Source of the DNA: Winogradskyella sp.
GTDB taxonomy: Bacteria > Bacteroidota > Bacteroidia > Flavobacteriales > Flavobacteriaceae
Assembly: GCF_003712105.1 (NCBI RefSeq)
Contig: NZ_RHLG01000002.1
Coordinates: 496,001 to 560,000 of the forward strand
Length of the DNA stretch: 64,000 nucleotides
Direction: 5' to 3'
The notes under the pieces were generated by a model. That model saw only the letters and a list, made by a program, of their open reading frames with translations, was not told the DNA's origin and made no database searches. The stretch's first letter is position 1. Every line of letters starts with the position of its first letter. A program made the translations under genes and the position numbers. This document shows positions 8,938 through 17,308 of the stretch, in pieces.

Positions 8938-8967
8938 AAAAACCGCCATTCCAAAAGAAAGGCGGTT
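8936..8967 (-). terminator. Terminator of lpdA (reverse strand), possibly bidirectional
   Basis: AACCGCC (8941-8947) pairs with GGCGGTT (8961-8967). The T run is on the reverse strand (A tract 8936-8942), so it mainly serves lpdA. Confidence 0.85.
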
Positions 8968-8989
8968 TGGTATATTTCTAATTGTAGTT

Positions 8990-10366
8990 TTACAAGTGTA
9001 TCACTTCATCATAAGCATCTGCAACTGCTTCCATTACAGCTTCACTCATCGTAGGATGTGGATGTACTGCTTTTAACACTTCATGTCCTGTAGTCTCTAA
9101 TTTGCGACCTAATACAGCTTCTGCAATCATATCAGTTACACCAGCACCTATCATATGGCAACCAAGCCATTCGCCATATTTAGCATCAAAAATTACTTTT
9201 ACAAAACCTTCTTTATTTCCTCCAGCACTTGCTTTTCCTGATGCAGAGAATGGGAATTTTCCAATTTTCACATCGAGTCCTTGTTCTTTAGCCTGAGCTT
9301 CAGTTAAACCAACACTAGCAATTTCAGGAGAGCAATACGTACAACCAGGAATGTTACCATAATCTAGTGCTTCAACATGATGCCCTGCAATTTTCTCTAC
9401 ACACAAGATACCTTCAGCAGATGCAACATGAGCTAAAGCTTGACCAGGAGTTACATCTCCAATGGCGTAGTATCCTGGAATATTAGTTTGGTAATAATCA
9501 TTTACTAAAATTTTATCTCTATCTACAGCTATACCAACATCTTCTAAACCAATATTTTCAATGTTAGATTTAATTCCAACAGCAGATAATACGATATCAG
9601 CTTCTAAAACGTCTTCACCTTTTTTAGTTTTTACTGTAGCCTTAACACCTTTACCTGAAGTATCAACAGATGTTACCTCTGAAGATGTCATAATTTTAAT
9701 TCCTGATTTCTTGAAGCTACGCTCTAATTGTTTAGAAACTTCATCATCCTCAACAGGAACTATTTTAGGCATGTATTCTACAATAGTAACTTCAGTTCCC
9801 ATTGAATTATAGAAATAAGCGAACTCAACACCTATAGCACCAGAACCAACTACTATCAACTTTTTAGGTTGCTTTTCTAAAGTCATCGCTTGTCTGTAAC
9901 CAATTACTTTTTTACCGTCTTGTGGTAGACTAGGTAATTCTCTAGAGCGAGCACCTGTAGCAATAATTATATGATCGGCTGAATATTCTGTACCATCAAC
10001 ATCAACTTTTTTACCAGGCTTTACTTTTCCGAAGCCTTCAATGACATCAATTTTATTCTTTTTCATCAAGAACTTAACACCATTACTCATGCCATCAGCA
10101 ACACCGCGACTTCTTTTTACTACAGCATCAAAATCGTGTTCAGCATCTTTTACTTTTAAACCATAATCTTCGGCATGCTTTAAATATTCGAAAACTTGAG
10201 CAGACTTTAATAATGCCTTTGTAGGAATACAACCCCAATTTAAACAGACACCACCTAAACTTTCCTTCTCTATAATTGCAGTTTTAAATCCTAACTGTGA
10301 AGCTCTAATGGCAGTAACATAACCACCTGGGCCGCTTCCTAAAACGATAACGTCGTATTTACTCAT
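8990..10366 (-). CDS. lpdA: Dihydrolipoyl dehydrogenase (E3)
   Basis: The FAD enzyme that reoxidises lipoamide in 2-oxoacid dehydrogenase complexes and the glycine cleavage system. Visible features are the N-terminal FAD motif (VLGSGPGGYVTAIRA), the redox-active disulfide in GGVCLNWGCIPTKAL (Cys41 and Cys46), the NAD motif VVGSGAIGVEFAYF, the second FAD motif YYAIGDVTPG and the dimer-interface His-Glu pair in AVHPHPTMSEAVMEA. The 458-residue length is normal. No E1 or E2 genes are adjacent, so it is encoded apart from the complexes it serves. Confidence 0.96.
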   Translation of the reverse strand: MSKYDVIVLGSGPGGYVTAIRASQLGFKTAIIEKESLGGVCLNWGCIPTKALLKSAQVFEYLKHAEDYGLKVKDAEHDFDAVVKRSRGVADGMSNGVKFLMKKNKIDVIEGFGKVKPGKKVDVDGTEYSADHIIIATGARSRELPSLPQDGKKVIGYRQAMTLEKQPKKLIVVGSGAIGVEFAYFYNSMGTEVTIVEYMPKIVPVEDDEVSKQLERSFKKSGIKIMTSSEVTSVDTSGKGVKATVKTKKGEDVLEADIVLSAVGIKSNIENIGLEDVGIAVDRDKILVNDYYQTNIPGYYAIGDVTPGQALAHVASAEGILCVEKIAGHHVEALDYGNIPGCTYCSPEIASVGLTEAQAKEQGLDVKIGKFPFSASGKASAGGNKEGFVKVIFDAKYGEWLGCHMIGAGVTDMIAEAVLGRKLETTGHEVLKAVHPHPTMSEAVMEAVADAYDEVIHL

Positions 10367-10382
10367 CAGTATTTTTTTAGTT

Positions 10383-10412
10383 GAAATTTAGGCTACGAAT
10401 TTACGAAACCAA
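10383..10412 (-). promoter_or_regulatory. Promoter of lpdA
   Basis: On the reverse strand TTG (10412-10410) and TAAATTTC (10390-10383) are separated by 19 bases, matching TTG-N19-TAnnTTTG except for the last base. The predicted start lies about 10 bases before the lpdA ATG. Confidence 0.6.
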
Positions 10413-10421
10413 AATGTAATA

Positions 10422-10973
10422 TTAAAGATCTTCGGTAAAATGTCTTCGCGTTTTATTTTTCGAAAATTTATCTGCATTATAGTCTTTAGATTTTCCTTTA
10501 GGGATAGATAAAGATTGCCATTTATCACCTTTAAGTAATTTTCCTAAAAAGACTATTTGCCCAACATGATAAGCATAATGCATGAGTTGCCTATTTATAG
10601 CTTCGGTAACAGTGTGTCCATGATTACGGATATAGATGATTTTTTCTAGGTCTTCTGAGCTTAATTGCTCAATTGCATTAAACAAAGTACTCCATCCTTC
10701 ATTCCAAGTAGCTTCGAGCTCTTTCTTAGAAGTAAAGTTATCTACAAATTCCTCATCTCTTTGTCTCCAAGTCTTCTCGCCATCTTCAGTTAAGAAGTTG
10801 GTCCATCGGCTTAACATATTCCCATGAAGATGCTTAACCATTATAGCAATAGAATTCAAATCTTGAGTAAATTCTTTTGAAAGCTCATTAAAAGAAAGCT
10901 GTACTATAGTTTTATCACCAAGACTCTTGTAGTATTGAAACTGTTTTAGAACACTTGTGAGATAGGTACTCAT
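10422..10973 (-). CDS. DUF1572 / DinB-like four-helix protein
   Basis: A soluble 183-residue helical protein resembling the DUF1572 branch of the DinB superfamily. The histidines usually involved in metal binding are visible: MVKHLHGNMLSRW (about 45-57), the RNHGHTV segment and LMHYAYHVGQIVFLGKLL (about 130-147). Related enzymes use the metal site for thiol-dependent reactions, but the activity here is unknown. Its ATG follows the msrB stop without a gap, so the two are co-transcribed; a link to thiol or oxidative stress is inferred from this. Confidence 0.85.
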   Translation of the reverse strand: MSTYLTSVLKQFQYYKSLGDKTIVQLSFNELSKEFTQDLNSIAIMVKHLHGNMLSRWTNFLTEDGEKTWRQRDEEFVDNFTSKKELEATWNEGWSTLFNAIEQLSSEDLEKIIYIRNHGHTVTEAINRQLMHYAYHVGQIVFLGKLLKGDKWQSLSIPKGKSKDYNADKFSKNKTRRHFTEDL

Positions 10974-11453
10974 CTATTTTTCTTCTGGAACAAATTTTAA
11001 AGCTACACCATTAATACAATGACGTTTTCCAGTCGTTTCTCTAGGGCCATCATTAAAAACGTGTCCTAAATGCCCACCGCATGTAGCGCAGTGTTCTTCG
11101 GTACGAGCATAACCAATTTTATAATCTGTTGAAAATGCAACATTACCTTTAATTTCCTTATCGAAGCTTGGCCATCCTGTACCAGAATCAAACTTATTGT
11201 CGCTTTCAAACAATGGCGTATCACAAGCCGCACAGTGGTATACTCCTTTTTTATAGTTCTTGTTTAAAGGACTTGTAAAAGGTCTTTCGGTACCGGCTTT
11301 ACGCAAAACATAGTACTGCTGATTGGTAAGTTGAGCCTTCCATTCGGCATCAGTTTTTGTAACTGGATAATTTTTGTCTTTGGTCTGTTTTTGAGCTGAA
11401 GAATTGCAACTGAACACGAGACTTAATACTAATAATAAAACTAACTTTTTCAT
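10974..11453 (-). CDS. msrB: Peptide-methionine (R)-S-oxide reductase, lipoprotein
   Basis: It reduces the R-sulfoxide of oxidised methionine in proteins. The MsrB fold is clear: two zinc CxxC pairs (CAAC and CATC), the segments SGTGWPSFD and HLGHVFNDGP, and the catalytic Cys in RHCINGVALKF near the C-terminus. The N-terminus is a lipoprotein signal with lipobox VFSC (Cys16), so this copy works outside the cytoplasm on envelope proteins. It is the first gene of a two-gene operon with the DinB-like protein. Confidence 0.95.
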   Translation of the reverse strand: MKKLVLLLVLSLVFSCNSSAQKQTKDKNYPVTKTDAEWKAQLTNQQYYVLRKAGTERPFTSPLNKNYKKGVYHCAACDTPLFESDNKFDSGTGWPSFDKEIKGNVAFSTDYKIGYARTEEHCATCGGHLGHVFNDGPRETTGKRHCINGVALKFVPEEK

Positions 11454-11683
11454 AAAAATAAAAATACAAAATTTATGACATCTTTGTCGAAATTAGTTAA
11501 CAGAAATTACTCATGTTTGGAAACTTTTTTCATCGATAATTCTACTTTATAATTGTAAAATAGGAGCTGCATATTAAATAGTTATCAACCTTCAAACGTT
11601 ATAGTTCCTGTTTGTAAAAGTTAAGTTTTTATATGTAAAAAATGAATCTTAGCTTAGTGTTTAATAAACAATCAGCTAAGGTG

Positions 11684-13621
11684 ATGCAAAACCAAAAAAG
11701 AGTAATTATAGACTATGTTTCTCCTCAAATTAACGGTGGAAATTTTTTCATTAAACGGGTAATAAATGAGGTAATTAGTGTTAAAGCTCATGTACTTGTA
11801 GATGGGCATGATGTAATAGCCTCTTCTGTACTTTTTAAGCATGAAAATATGCGAAAATGGAATGAGGTACGAATGCAGCATATTGAAAATGATGAATGGA
11901 GTACGTCTTTTACTGTTGAAAAGCAAGGGTTCTACACATATAAAGTTGAAGGCTGGGTTGATTATGCACTAAACTGGCAACATGGTATAGAGCGAAAAAT
12001 TGATGATAATCAATATGTAAAATCTGAATTACTTGAAGGTAGAGAATATTTAAAACCTTTATTGAAAAAAGCTACCGCTTCAGAGAAAAAATATATCCAA
12101 AATTGCATCGACATATTTGCAGATGAGTCTAAGTATGACCAAGCAATAGCTGAAGCAAAAAGCATTGCGCTTCATGATATATTTTTCAAGTATCCACAAA
12201 AGCATTTGGCCAATACAACAAGAGATTTCAAAATTTATGTTGACCGTAAGAAGGCTTTGTTTAGTACCTGGTATGAATTTTTTCCACGATCATCTTCAGA
12301 AGTTGAAGGACAGCACGGTACCTTTAAGGACTGTGAACGTCTTTTACCTCGAATTTCGGAGATGGGTTTTGATACGTTGTATTTTCCTCCGGTGCATCCA
12401 ATTGGAGAAGTCAACAGAAAAGGCCGTAACAATACTACTGAAGCCAATGATGATGATGCTGGTTCTGCATGGGGCATTGGTTCTAAATATGGCGGACATA
12501 AAGATATACATCCACAATTGGGAACAGTTGAGGATTTTAAGGCATTAGTGCAGAAAGCTAAAGATCTTAATATTGAGGTGGCCATGGATTATGCATTACA
12601 AGCAGCGCCAGACCATCCATGGGTAAAAGCGCATCCAGATTGGTTTAAGTGGCGACCAGACGGTACTGTGCAATATGCTGAAAACCCACCTAAAAAGTAT
12701 CAAGATATTTTACCTATTTATTGGGAAAGCGAGGATTATAAAAACCTCTGGCAAGAGTGTTTAGATATTCTCTTGTATTGGATTGATTGCGGGATAAACG
12801 TTTTTAGAGTAGATAACCCACATACTAAACCTTATTATTTTTGGAATTGGATAATTGATGAGGTTAAGAAACAGTATCCAGATGTCATATTTTTGGCGGA
12901 AGCATTTACAAAACCAAAGGTAATGCAGCAATTGGCAAAGCAAGGATATACACAATCTTACACCTATTTCACTTGGAGAAATAATAAGCATGAACTCATT
13001 TCGTATATGACGGAACTGACCCAAACAGATCAACGTGAGTATATGAGACCAAATTTTTGGCCTAATACGCCAGATATTAATCCATATCATTTACAAGGTG
13101 CAAATGAGTCTAAATATATACAACGTTATGTTTTAGCAGCTACATTAAGTTCTAATATTGGGATTTATGGACCTGTTTTTGAGCAACAAATAGATGAAGC
13201 TATTCCTGGTAAAGAAGAATACTTTATGTCTGAAAAGTTTGAAGTGAAATTTTATGATTGGACAATACAAAATAAGCTTACCGCAATAATCTCTAAGGTC
13301 AATGCTATTCGTCATAACCATGACGCTTTACAGCAAACAAATAATATTAAGTTTTGTCATATAGAAAATGACAATTTGATTGCTTTTTATAAATGGAATG
13401 AAGCCAAAACAGACGAGTTGCTGATAATAGTAAGTTTAGACCAATATTATTTGCAACAAGGTACGGTTCAATTGCCTTTGGCAGATTTAGGTATCAATGC
13501 AGGTCATCAGGTTACTGTGAGTGATCTTATCACTGGAAGCAGCTATAATTGGCATGACGAGTGGAATTTTGTAGAGCTACATCCAACATTACCATTTCAT
13601 ATATTTAAAATAAACAAGTAG
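11684..13621 (+). CDS. glgE: Alpha-1,4-glucan:maltose-1-phosphate maltosyltransferase GlgE
   Basis: A GH13 enzyme that transfers maltose from maltose 1-phosphate onto alpha-1,4-glucan. The N-terminal DUF3416-type domain starts at RVIIDYVSPQINGGNFFIKR. The barrel contains the nucleophile Asp in NVFRVDNPHTKP (about 376) and the acid/base Glu in IFLAEAFTKP (about 404); the NPHTKP signature is specific to GlgE. I chose ATG 11684, a few residues before the conserved domain; ATG 11642 would add 14 residues. It leads a cluster with maltokinase one base downstream and branching enzyme, which together form the GlgE glucan pathway. Confidence 0.94.
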   Translation: MQNQKRVIIDYVSPQINGGNFFIKRVINEVISVKAHVLVDGHDVIASSVLFKHENMRKWNEVRMQHIENDEWSTSFTVEKQGFYTYKVEGWVDYALNWQHGIERKIDDNQYVKSELLEGREYLKPLLKKATASEKKYIQNCIDIFADESKYDQAIAEAKSIALHDIFFKYPQKHLANTTRDFKIYVDRKKALFSTWYEFFPRSSSEVEGQHGTFKDCERLLPRISEMGFDTLYFPPVHPIGEVNRKGRNNTTEANDDDAGSAWGIGSKYGGHKDIHPQLGTVEDFKALVQKAKDLNIEVAMDYALQAAPDHPWVKAHPDWFKWRPDGTVQYAENPPKKYQDILPIYWESEDYKNLWQECLDILLYWIDCGINVFRVDNPHTKPYYFWNWIIDEVKKQYPDVIFLAEAFTKPKVMQQLAKQGYTQSYTYFTWRNNKHELISYMTELTQTDQREYMRPNFWPNTPDINPYHLQGANESKYIQRYVLAATLSSNIGIYGPVFEQQIDEAIPGKEEYFMSEKFEVKFYDWTIQNKLTAIISKVNAIRHNHDALQQTNNIKFCHIENDNLIAFYKWNEAKTDELLIIVSLDQYYLQQGTVQLPLADLGINAGHQVTVSDLITGSSYNWHDEWNFVELHPTLPFHIFKINK

Positions 13622-13622
13622 A

Positions 13623-15254
13623 ATGTCTAAGAAGAAATCAAATACTGTTAGCTTAAAAACACCTTACAATTTTGATGTTAGGTGGGAAGAAATAATGGAA
13701 AATGAAGATTTCGTCAAGATATTTTTATCCGATGTTTTAGAGAAATATATTATAAAACAACGATGGTATGGCGGTAAATCTAGTAAACTCAAATACATTG
13801 AACTATCAGAATATTTCAGAATTCAACAAAATGAAGAAGTCTATTACGGGCTAATCTTAGAGGTTAATTTCTACGAAGCATTCTATCAACACTACTTTTT
13901 ACCAATAGCATTTGTTTCAGACGAAAGTTTTGCAAATGACGATCGCATCTTACCATTAAGTATTCAAAATCAAGAAGGATTTATTATTGATGCAATAAAT
14001 CTAGAAGCGTTTAGGCGTGTTGTTTTTCAGCGCATACTTACTGCAGTTCCTAAAGATAGAACAAGAGTACAATACAAAAAAAGCTCATTATTTGATGGCG
14101 CTGAGTATGAGTCTTCAAAATTTATGGGTTTAGAACAGAGCAACACATCCATTATTTATAATGGCAAATATGTTTTAAAGTTCTTTAGGCGCATCTATGC
14201 CGACCGCAATCCAGATTATGAGATGAGTCGTTTCTTGTCCGAAAAGAAAGATTTTAAAAATACACCTGCATATCTTGGTAGCATGCAGATTAAAGACCAA
14301 GAGAATACCAATATTACCATTGCTTTAATGAATGAGCTAGTGCCTAATCAAGGTGATGCATGGGACTATATGCTTAAAGAGTTTGATAAGGTTTTCAGTA
14401 ATCTAGAATTTAAAACTATAGATATAAGAGCTTTACCTATTGCGGCAAGGTTTGAAAGAATGCATATTACTGATATTCCGCCACAAATTATAGATTGGGT
14501 AGGTTTAAATGTGTTTTTAAAAATTCAAACACTAGCTAAGAGAACCGCAGAGATGCATATTGCATTAGGTTCAGAGTTTGAAGACACTTCGTTTACACCC
14601 ACAAGATTTAATGGAGATTATACGGTTTGGCTAAAAAATAGACTGTTATACCAATTTCAAAATAGATTAAATGCAGTTGAAAATAACTTGCATAAATTAG
14701 AAGGATTAGCATTAGAATTAGCTAATGAATTTTTAGAAAAGAAAAATGAAATTAGAAAGCGTTTTGTAAATTTTGATTGGACCAAATTAAAAGGCGAAAG
14801 ACTAAGAGTACATGGTGATTATCATTTAGGACAAATCTTAGTTAGAGATGACGATTTTTACATTTTAGATTTTGAAGGCGAACCAGAGAGTACTATTAGA
14901 GATCGAAAAGTAAAGCAACCACCTTTAAAAGATGTTGCTGGTCTTTTTAGATCTTTTCATTATGCTATTTATGCGACCATTTTTAATAACATGAAAAGCT
15001 ACAAGCATACTCAAGACCAGTTGTTCGAAGCTGGTGAGGTGTTGTATCGTTATCTTAAAAATGTATTCTTAGGAACTTATGTTGTAGAGATTCAAAACGC
15101 AAATATTAATATTGGCTATAACCAGGAGCGCATATTTTTATTAAAATACGCCATGTTAGAAAAGGCAGTTTACGAATTAGGATACGAATTAAATTCACGT
15201 CCGCTTTGGGCAGTAATTCCTTTAAAAGGCATATCAAATATTATCAACCACTAA
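13623..15254 (+). CDS. Maltokinase (Pep2/Mak type)
   Basis: A stand-alone maltokinase of 543 residues that makes maltose 1-phosphate for GlgE using ATP. The N-terminal part matches the kinase region often fused to trehalose synthase (EKYIIKQRWYGGKSSKLKYI). The kinase-like catalytic loop LRVHGDYHLGQILV (about 394-407) and metal-binding FYILDFEGEP (about 413-420) are intact. It starts one base after the glgE stop and ends four bases before glgB, so the three are translationally close. No trehalose synthase is fused or nearby, which leaves its source of maltose open. Confidence 0.92.
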   Translation: MSKKKSNTVSLKTPYNFDVRWEEIMENEDFVKIFLSDVLEKYIIKQRWYGGKSSKLKYIELSEYFRIQQNEEVYYGLILEVNFYEAFYQHYFLPIAFVSDESFANDDRILPLSIQNQEGFIIDAINLEAFRRVVFQRILTAVPKDRTRVQYKKSSLFDGAEYESSKFMGLEQSNTSIIYNGKYVLKFFRRIYADRNPDYEMSRFLSEKKDFKNTPAYLGSMQIKDQENTNITIALMNELVPNQGDAWDYMLKEFDKVFSNLEFKTIDIRALPIAARFERMHITDIPPQIIDWVGLNVFLKIQTLAKRTAEMHIALGSEFEDTSFTPTRFNGDYTVWLKNRLLYQFQNRLNAVENNLHKLEGLALELANEFLEKKNEIRKRFVNFDWTKLKGERLRVHGDYHLGQILVRDDDFYILDFEGEPESTIRDRKVKQPPLKDVAGLFRSFHYAIYATIFNNMKSYKHTQDQLFEAGEVLYRYLKNVFLGTYVVEIQNANINIGYNQERIFLLKYAMLEKAVYELGYELNSRPLWAVIPLKGISNIINH

Positions 15255-15258
15255 TTTT

Positions 15259-17166
15259 ATGGCAGAAGTAATTGCACATAGTTTATTTACAGAATTTGAT
15301 ATTAATCTGTTTAAGTCAGGCAAACATTACCGATTGTATGAAAAATTCGGTTCGCATTTAATAACTGTTGATGGTGTTGAAGGTGTCTACTTTGCTGTTT
15401 GGGCACCAAGTGCTAAGTCAGTTTCAGTTGTCGGCGATTTTAATTTCTGGTTAGAAGGTGACCATTCGTTAAACGTAAGATGGGACGAAAGTGGCATTTG
15501 GGAAGGCTTTATCCCTGGAGTTAAAAAAGGTAATGCATATAAATACAAAATACATAGCCATCATAATGATATTAAAACTGAAAAGGCCGATCCTTATGCA
15601 AGGCGATGCGAACATCCTCCAAAAACAGCTTCTATAGTTTGGGATGATGATTATAGTTGGGATGATGCTAAATGGTTGAAAAAAAGAAAAGCAAATAATG
15701 CCTTAGACGCCCCATTTTCTGTATATGAAGTTCATTTAGGTTCATGGAAAAAACAAGTTGAAGAGAATCGATTTTTGAGTTATAATGAGCTTGCAGAAGA
15801 TTTGGTAGACTATGTTAAAGAAATGAATTTTACTCATGTGGAGCTTATGCCTATCATGGAGTATCCATTTGACCCATCTTGGGGTTATCAACTTACGGGG
15901 TATTTTGCACCAACATCGCGCTTTGGACTGCCTGAAGAGTTTAAATTCTTAGTAGATAAATTACACCAGAATGATATCGGAATTATCTTGGACTGGGTAC
16001 CGTCGCATTTTCCGGAAGACGCTCATGGACTTGGTTTTTTTGATGGTTCAGCCTTATACGAGCATCCAGATAGAAGAAAAGGCTATCATCCTGATTGGAA
16101 AAGCTTAATTTTTAATTATGGACGTAATGAGGTTAAATCGTTTTTAATAAGCAATGCGATTTTTTGGTTAGACAAATATCATGCAGATGGGCTAAGAGTT
16201 GATGCGGTTGCTTCAATGTTATTCTTAGACTATAGCCGTGAAGATGGTGAATGGGAACCAAACATATATGGTGGTAGAGAGAATTTAGAAGCTATAGCTT
16301 TTATGAGAGACATGAACGAAGCTGTATATAGTGCGTTTCCAGATGTTCAAACCATCGCAGAAGAATCTACCTCATTTCCTATGGTATCAAAGCCAACTTA
16401 CATAGGAGGTTTAGGTTTTGGTATGAAGTGGATGATGGGTTGGATGCACGATACATTGCAGTATTTCGCTAAAGAACCTATTTACAGACAGCACCATCAA
16501 AACGACTTAACCTTTAGCATGACCTATGCGTTTACAGAGAATTTTATGTTACCGTTAAGCCACGATGAGGTCGTTTATGGAAAGCATTCTATTTTAGGTC
16601 GTATGCCAGGAGATGAATGGCAGCGCTTTGCTAATCTTAGGTTATTGTATTCGTACATGTTTACCCATCCAGGTACCAATTTGCTTTTTCAAGGCGCTGA
16701 ATTTGGACAAAGTGAAGAATGGAATTTTCAACAAAGCTTAGATTGGCATTTGCTTCAATATAAACCACATAAAGGTGTTCAAGCATTAATTAAAGATTTA
16801 AATTCATTATACAAAACGCAACCAGCGTTGCATCAAAAGCAATTTTCTGCCGAAGGATTCGAGTGGATAGATTATAATGATTCTGAAAACTCCGTACTTG
16901 TTTACATTAGAAAAGGAAATAAAAAAACTGACGACTTAGTAATTGCCTGCAATATGACTCCAATTCCACGCGAGAATTATAAAATTGGGGTTCCATATAA
17001 AGGAAGTTTAAAGGAAATCTTCAATAGTGATTTAAAAAAATACTTTGGTTCAGGTCGCTACAAGAATAAAGTTCAAGCTACAAAACCTGAAGCTTGGCAG
17101 TTTAGAGACCAGTCCATAGACATAAATATTCCTCCTTTAGGTATGGTAGCTTTTAAATACGCATAA
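15259..17166 (+). CDS. glgB: 1,4-alpha-glucan branching enzyme
   Basis: GlgB introduces alpha-1,6 branches. The 635-residue protein begins with a CBM48 domain (YFAVWAPSAKSVSVVGDFN) and continues with a GH13 barrel. The nucleophile is the Asp in GLRVDAVASM (about 314), the acid/base the Glu in IAEESTSF (about 366), and the transition-state Asp lies in PLSHDEVVYG (about 435). It lacks the long N-terminal extension of some GlgB proteins. It completes the GlgE-maltokinase-GlgB set that builds branched alpha-glucan. Confidence 0.96.
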   Translation: MAEVIAHSLFTEFDINLFKSGKHYRLYEKFGSHLITVDGVEGVYFAVWAPSAKSVSVVGDFNFWLEGDHSLNVRWDESGIWEGFIPGVKKGNAYKYKIHSHHNDIKTEKADPYARRCEHPPKTASIVWDDDYSWDDAKWLKKRKANNALDAPFSVYEVHLGSWKKQVEENRFLSYNELAEDLVDYVKEMNFTHVELMPIMEYPFDPSWGYQLTGYFAPTSRFGLPEEFKFLVDKLHQNDIGIILDWVPSHFPEDAHGLGFFDGSALYEHPDRRKGYHPDWKSLIFNYGRNEVKSFLISNAIFWLDKYHADGLRVDAVASMLFLDYSREDGEWEPNIYGGRENLEAIAFMRDMNEAVYSAFPDVQTIAEESTSFPMVSKPTYIGGLGFGMKWMMGWMHDTLQYFAKEPIYRQHHQNDLTFSMTYAFTENFMLPLSHDEVVYGKHSILGRMPGDEWQRFANLRLLYSYMFTHPGTNLLFQGAEFGQSEEWNFQQSLDWHLLQYKPHKGVQALIKDLNSLYKTQPALHQKQFSAEGFEWIDYNDSENSVLVYIRKGNKKTDDLVIACNMTPIPRENYKIGVPYKGSLKEIFNSDLKKYFGSGRYKNKVQATKPEAWQFRDQSIDINIPPLGMVAFKYA

Positions 17167-17308
17167 AGTAGTTGAAATAGAAATCATCACCCGTTTAGAT
17201 TAATTCGAAATCGTTATAGTTAACAAATCTGCATAAATACAAGATGTTAGTCTTTCTAAAGTTCTAATTTTTCCTTTTTTTTACACTGTTTTTGACACAA
17301 ATGAAGTT

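Noticed and set aside
12165..12585. Open frames on both strands inside glgE
   Set aside because: Shadows of a conserved GH13 enzyme in its own frame.
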